From: Bacteroidota bacterium
Lineage (GTDB): Bacteria > Bacteroidota > Bacteroidia > Chitinophagales > UBA2359
NCBI GenBank assembly: GCA_020629895.1
Contig: JAHDCM010000094.1
Location: 1-10,154 of the forward strand
Direction of reading: 5' to 3'
DNA: 10,154 nt
The position numbers were made by a program, and so were the translations under genes. This document shows, one piece after another, positions 7,529 to 10,154 of the stretch (position 1 is the stretch's first letter; each line of letters opens with the position of its first letter). The notes under the pieces were generated by a model, which was not told the DNA's origin, made no database searches, and saw only the letters and a list, made by a program, of their open reading frames with translations.

Positions 7529-7731
7529 GGGCGTGTCCTTTTTCGCCTCGCCCGTCGATGCGTCCACGCATCAACAAGCACGAGGCGAAAAAAGGTCGGG
7601 CTATCCACTTGTAGTTGCTTTATACCAGCCTGTTCCGCCAAAGTGCTGGCAGTGTCTTCCGCCGTCAGCCCTGCCAGCACAGGCGTCACAAGGCAGCTAT
7701 TTCAGCAAGCTACCGTTACTATCCCTCACGC
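7529..7731 (+). repeat. 203-nt structured dispersed repeat, copy 2
   Basis: Second copy of the element at 860-1062, in the same orientation and of the same length; the first 90 nt differ at only about eight positions. Ends GCGTG 7531-7535 and CACGC 7727-7731 can pair. The first hairpin spans 7539-7593; its outer 12 bp and its apex ATGCGT/ACGCAT are kept, while the middle has decayed. The motif GGTCGGGCTATCC (7594-7606) is identical. GTAGTTG 7611-7617 pairs with CAAgCTAC 7706-7713. TACCAGCCT 7623-7631 pairs with AGGCAGCTA 7691-7699 (7 of 9). CGCC 7636-7639 pairs with GGCG 7682-7685. The top stem is a perfect 10 bp, GTGCTGGCAG 7643-7652 with CTGCCAGCAC 7671-7680, around the loop TGTCTTCCGCCGTCAGCC, which differs from copy 1 at one base. 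Spurious reading frames cross it on both strands. It lies between the protease 3' end and the hydrolase 5' end, so its plus strand is antisense to the local operons. Confidence 0.88.
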
Positions 7732-7737
7732 TGCAGA

Positions 7738-7867
7738 CGATTGAACGATTCACGATTCAACATCCGACGTTACGTCCTGGCGCGAGGCGCAAAATCTTGC
7801 GCCTCTACGTCAATCGTTTCATCGTCCAATCGTCAATCGTTTTTTCATCGCACGTCGCACATCGCAC
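7738..7867. repeat. Degenerate 7-nt tandem repeat clusters
   Basis: Between repeat copy 2 and the protease stop lie three short clusters with a 7-nt period: ACGATTC twice at 7745-7758 (with related CGATTGA just before), CAATCGT at 7811-7817 and twice at 7827-7840, and ATCGCAC/GTCGCAC/ATCGCAC at 7847-7867. The units share an ATCG/CGAT core. A related TCATTCAATCATCG stretch precedes repeat copy 1 at 839-852. No start codon with a plausible reading frame supports a gene here. Function unknown; they could be slipped-strand remnants. Confidence 0.6.
7784..7805. repeat. Perfect 9-bp GC-rich hairpin in the intergenic repeat tract
   Basis: GAGGCGCAA, AATC, TTGCGCCTC: perfect 9-bp stem with a 4-nt loop. 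ACGT at 7772-7775 or GACGT at 7766-7770 could pair further out with ACGTC at 7807-7811. No T-run follows on either strand, so it is not a clear intrinsic terminator for the protease gene, although it lies 77 nt beyond its stop. Part of it (CGAGGCGCAAAA) resembles the arm of the first hairpin of the 203-nt repeat. Confidence 0.6.
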
Positions 7868-7881
7868 AATTTTTCGTTTCA

Positions 7882-9591
7882 TCATTCAACTGCTTCATAT
7901 CGTACTTGCCAGCCCTGCCCCGTACCATTCCCATCCGTTACAAACCAAATCAACACCTCATTAGCACTAGAAGTAACCACAGGCGGAAGTTGCTGCCCAC
8001 TAAATTTTGCAAAAATATGTTCAGAAAGGACGGTACTCCCATCAATAAGATATACAAAATCGACATTACCCTGTGTATCCATTTGGTCGAAGGTAAAACG
8101 AATGCGCATACCAGGAGGTAGGGTAATCAGCCATTTACAAGAACAATCATTACTATACGATGCTAGATCACTACCGTCGCTAATTACCCCTTTTAAGGCT
8201 TCCAGTTGGCGAGTACCTGCACAATACAGCCGACTAGAATCAATGGCTTGTCCTTCATAATACAAAACGACATGTTCCTTTTTTTTGAGAGGACGATTCG
8301 AAATAGAAGCCCTAAAATGACTAACAGGAATAAAAAGTTGAGGAGGGAGTTTAGAAAGTGGGTACACGTTCCATAAAGTATCGGCTACTTCAATCCGCAG
8401 GGTGTGCTTCTGGGGTTTTTTAATACCCGATATATCAGTAAAAATCTTATATCCATGATACGTGCCAGCAGGCTGTATATTCCATATTTGTGAGTCGCTA
8501 TACTTATCATAGTTTATTGTTCCTTTGGAACGTAGCGATGAGAAAAAGCGATTAAGGTTTTTAGGATTTAATACATAATCAATGGCAGGAGCTAGTTGTA
8601 CTATACCCGCTCCCATTTTTCCGCCATATATAAAGTTAGTGGGAAATGGCTGACTTGTATTGATCAATGCTTCTTTGATTAATGTGGGATGAGCATTATC
8701 GGCTAGTTGACTCCACAATACAGCAGCACAACCTGTTACTAGTGCAGTTGCAGGTGAAGTGCCATTCTCTTCAATAAAGGCATTGTCTTTTTGAGGATGT
8801 CCTCCTTTTATTTGGACAGCAGGAGCCGATAAGTCAATTCGCGTACCATAATTGGCCTTTTTCATTTTTTGTAGCGATTCGTTCACTCCACTTACAGCCA
8901 ATACATGGGCTAAACTAGCAGGAGGCGGCACTTCCTCTTGATTGAGATTCCCTGCTGATCCAATAACCAAAATACCCTTTTTATATGCTTTTTCGAGGAG
9001 TGCAATATGCTCTTTGGTTTCAAAACCACCACTCCAAGCAAGGCAAATCATATTGGCTCCATTGTCTATTGCATATTCAATACCGCGATACCCATCTTTT
9101 AGGTAAGTACTTTGCGCTTGGTCGGCAAGCACTTTTATGGGCATAATTTTGATACGTTGTGAAGCTTTATTTCCATAATGAACTTGGGCTACTTGGGTAA
9201 TGATACTTGCAATATAAGTACCATGAAAAAAGGTGCGCGCTCTTCCTGCTGGAGCGGAGACATCCTTATCTTGATCCGAAATGTCCCAACCATGTACATC
9301 GTCTACATAACCATTGCCGTCATCATCATATTGATTATTCGGAATTTCGTGAGGGTTTTTATATAAAAAATCTTGAATGCTTTTGTGAGAACAACGAAAC
9401 GCATCATCTACTACTGCTACGATGACGGGTGAGGACACATTGAGGGGAGGCGAGGAGCTAGTAGTAGTCTCAATGACATTAAACGGCCAATTTCCTACTG
9501 GCAAGTCGCTTGTTTGTGCTAGGAGGGGGCAATTAAATAAAAGACTGGCAAGTAAACAACTTGCCAGTCTACATCTTATTTTATGAATCAT
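7882..9591 (-). CDS. Secreted subtilisin-like (S8) serine protease with C-terminal CUB-like domain
   Basis: 569 residues. A signal peptide (residues 1-25, ending LLAQ) sends it out of the cytoplasm. The peptidase S8 domain spans about 55-340: VIVAVVDDAF holds the catalytic Asp62; YDDDGNGYVDDVHGWD (88-103) is a segment typical of Bacteroidota subtilases; FFHGTYIAS holds His123 (HGTHVAG-type box); GSAGN holds the oxyanion Asn215; and NGTSPATALVTG holds Ser279. The triad is complete, though the serine box lacks the usual proline after Ser-x-Ala. Residues 345-450 are a beta-rich linker of unknown type. Residues about 457-568 look like a CUB domain (C457, C483 and C485, the WLITLPPGMRIRFTFDQMD core, DFVYLIDGS, and a GQGW near the end), probably for binding a partner or carbohydrate. 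No T9SS sorting domain is present. The start overlaps the stop of the upstream collar gene by one base (TAATG), so translation is probably coupled. The first codons also encode a perfect hairpin. Confidence 0.93.
   Translation of the reverse strand: MIHKIRCRLASCLLASLLFNCPLLAQTSDLPVGNWPFNVIETTTSSSPPLNVSSPVIVAVVDDAFRCSHKSIQDFLYKNPHEIPNNQYDDDGNGYVDDVHGWDISDQDKDVSAPAGRARTFFHGTYIASIITQVAQVHYGNKASQRIKIMPIKVLADQAQSTYLKDGYRGIEYAIDNGANMICLAWSGGFETKEHIALLEKAYKKGILVIGSAGNLNQEEVPPPASLAHVLAVSGVNESLQKMKKANYGTRIDLSAPAVQIKGGHPQKDNAFIEENGTSPATALVTGCAAVLWSQLADNAHPTLIKEALINTSQPFPTNFIYGGKMGAGIVQLAPAIDYVLNPKNLNRFFSSLRSKGTINYDKYSDSQIWNIQPAGTYHGYKIFTDISGIKKPQKHTLRIEVADTLWNVYPLSKLPPQLFIPVSHFRASISNRPLKKKEHVVLYYEGQAIDSSRLYCAGTRQLEALKGVISDGSDLASYSNDCSCKWLITLPPGMRIRFTFDQMDTQGNVDFVYLIDGSTVLSEHIFAKFSGQQLPPVVTSSANEVLIWFVTDGNGTGQGWQVRYEAVE
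9531..9570 (-). terminator. Terminator-like hairpin inside the protease signal-peptide codons
   Basis: On the minus strand AGACTGGCAAGT, TGTTT, ACTTGCCAGTCT (9570 to 9542) forms a perfect 12-bp stem with a 5-nt loop, followed at once by TTTATTTAATT. This is the shape of an intrinsic terminator. It begins 21 bases into the protease gene and encodes RLASCLLASL. It could end part of the transcripts coming from the collar gene, with ribosomes entering at the coupled start opening the stem. Whether it terminates in the cell is inference; the stem itself is certain. Confidence 0.5.
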
Positions 9592-10154
9592 TATTCGTAA
9601 GAAATGGTGTGTTGGTGAGCAGGTAATTGAGGGACAGTAAGGGTGTTGGTTTCAGTTCCTTTTTTTGTCCCCAATCTAAGGGGAGATAAGCCTGGCCCAG
9701 TGCCAGGATGAATCGCAACTCGCCCTCTTAGATCGGGTAGTGCAAAGGTGGTTCGCCCATCCCCTCCATATATAGTACCTAAAATAGAAAATAAGGCGGA
9801 ATGTTGGTTAATGGGTAGCAATTGCCCATCACAAAAAGCCCATCCGCGGGGGGCAAAATTGCCTGCAAACAATATAATTTCTCCAATAAATGGTTCGGAT
9901 GAGCTTCGAGAAGGGAAAACGCCTTGTAAAGCGATGATATAGTGAACCCCCAAAGAAGGTTGCATATTATTTATTGCTTGTCCACCTCCTGCTGTTTGTA
10001 TAACCGCTCTTTGAGCGACCCAATTCGTGCCATCGAAAGTGATTAAGTCGCCTGTGGCATTGGCTTTGGGTAAGGCAGGCGCATTCGCAGCATCTCCTTT
10101 TAAGGAGCTAATAAATTGAGCTTCGGAGCCTGTGTTGCCTTGAGTTAACCATAT
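9591..10154 (-). CDS. Phage tail-collar domain protein (MdpB-like), 5' end outside the window
   Basis: The frame is open from the right edge to TAA at 9591-9593, giving 187 visible residues; a start at the ATG at 9965 would cut off an evident upstream part. Visible residues 33-48 (ATGDLITFDGTNWVAQ) resemble linker modules of tail-fibre-like proteins. Residues 56-83 (GGGQAINNMQPSLGVHYII, then ALQGVFPSR) match what is usually the C-terminal end of microcystin-dependent-protein/collar proteins. Residues 88-162 are the collar domain itself (PFIGEIILFAGNFAPRGW, CDGQLLPI, YGGDGRTTFALPDLRGR). The protein ends soon after, in QLPAHQHTISYE, so the order of the two parts looks swapped compared with the usual protein. 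Collar proteins occur in phage tails and as stand-alone bacterial genes of uncertain role; no other phage gene is visible here. It is coupled to the protease downstream by a 1-nt overlap. Confidence 0.88.
   Translation of the reverse strand: MWLTQGNTGSEAQFISSLKGDAANAPALPKANATGDLITFDGTNWVAQRAVIQTAGGGQAINNMQPSLGVHYIIALQGVFPSRSSSEPFIGEIILFAGNFAPRGWAFCDGQLLPINQHSALFSILGTIYGGDGRTTFALPDLRGRVAIHPGTGPGLSPLRLGTKKGTETNTLTVPQLPAHQHTISYE

Noticed and set aside
7500..7577. N-terminal extension of the membrane-anchored hydrolase
   Set aside because: Its 26 extra residues come from the repeat and are highly charged; the ATG at 7499 gives a clean membrane helix.
7429..7689. Minus-strand frame of 86 codons covering the hydrolase start and repeat copy 2
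   Set aside because: It overlaps the hydrolase membrane helix in another frame and mostly translates the repeat.
860..7731. A two-copy CRISPR array or insertion-sequence ends
   Set aside because: The copies are 6.5 kb apart, in direct orientation, without spacers or a transposase between them.
7527..8121. Plus-strand reading frames of 145 and 168 codons across repeat copy 2 and the protease 3' end
   Set aside because: They run through the structured repeat and the antisense of the protease gene, have low-complexity His/Ser/Arg-rich products and match no family I recognise.
9591..10154. Prophage tail region
   Set aside because: Only one collar-domain gene is visible and its neighbour is a secreted protease; stand-alone collar proteins are common in bacteria, so a prophage is not supported by this window.

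Overview
The window looks like a chromosomal stretch of a Bacteroidota bacterium. Two secreted proteins end in type IX secretion system (T9SS) C-terminal sorting domains, the YebC protein has the MGRAFEFRK start common in this phylum, the leaders are A/T-rich without clear Shine-Dalgarno sites, and the coding DNA is moderately AT-rich. A lineage near Saprospiria is my guess only. All genes except the first lie on the minus strand.

Layout, left to right. 1-834 (+): the 3' part of a sensor histidine kinase, cut by the window edge. 860-1062: a 203-nt structured repeat (copy 1) between the kinase and the convergent yebC (1067-1783, -). 1986-3656 and 3716-5401 (-): two tandem paralogous arylsulfotransferase-family (ASST) beta-propeller proteins with T9SS sorting domains. 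5466-6488 (-): a predicted lipoprotein alpha/beta hydrolase. 6498-7499 (-): a membrane-anchored alpha/beta hydrolase. 7500-7881: a non-coding stretch with repeat copy 2 (7529-7731) followed by degenerate 7-nt repeats and a hairpin. 7882-9591 (-): a secreted subtilisin-like protease with a C-terminal CUB-like domain. 9591-10154 (-): a phage tail-collar family protein, cut by the right edge, whose stop codon overlaps the protease start (TAATG).

Read in the direction of transcription there are probably two units. One is tail-collar protein then protease, translationally coupled. The other is hydrolase, hydrolase lipoprotein, ASST, ASST, with gaps of 9, 64 and 59 nt. It encodes only envelope or exported enzymes, which suggests extracytoplasmic ester or sulfate-ester chemistry, but no substrate can be read from the sequence. 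yebC follows after a 202-nt gap and probably has its own promoter.

The most interesting signal is the pair of 203-nt repeats. Comparing the two copies shows a multi-helix fold in which helices are kept by paired base changes while an 18-nt loop and two motifs stay almost constant. This points to selection on a folded RNA or folded single-stranded DNA. A second notable signal is a perfect 12-bp, terminator-like hairpin inside the signal-peptide codons of the protease.
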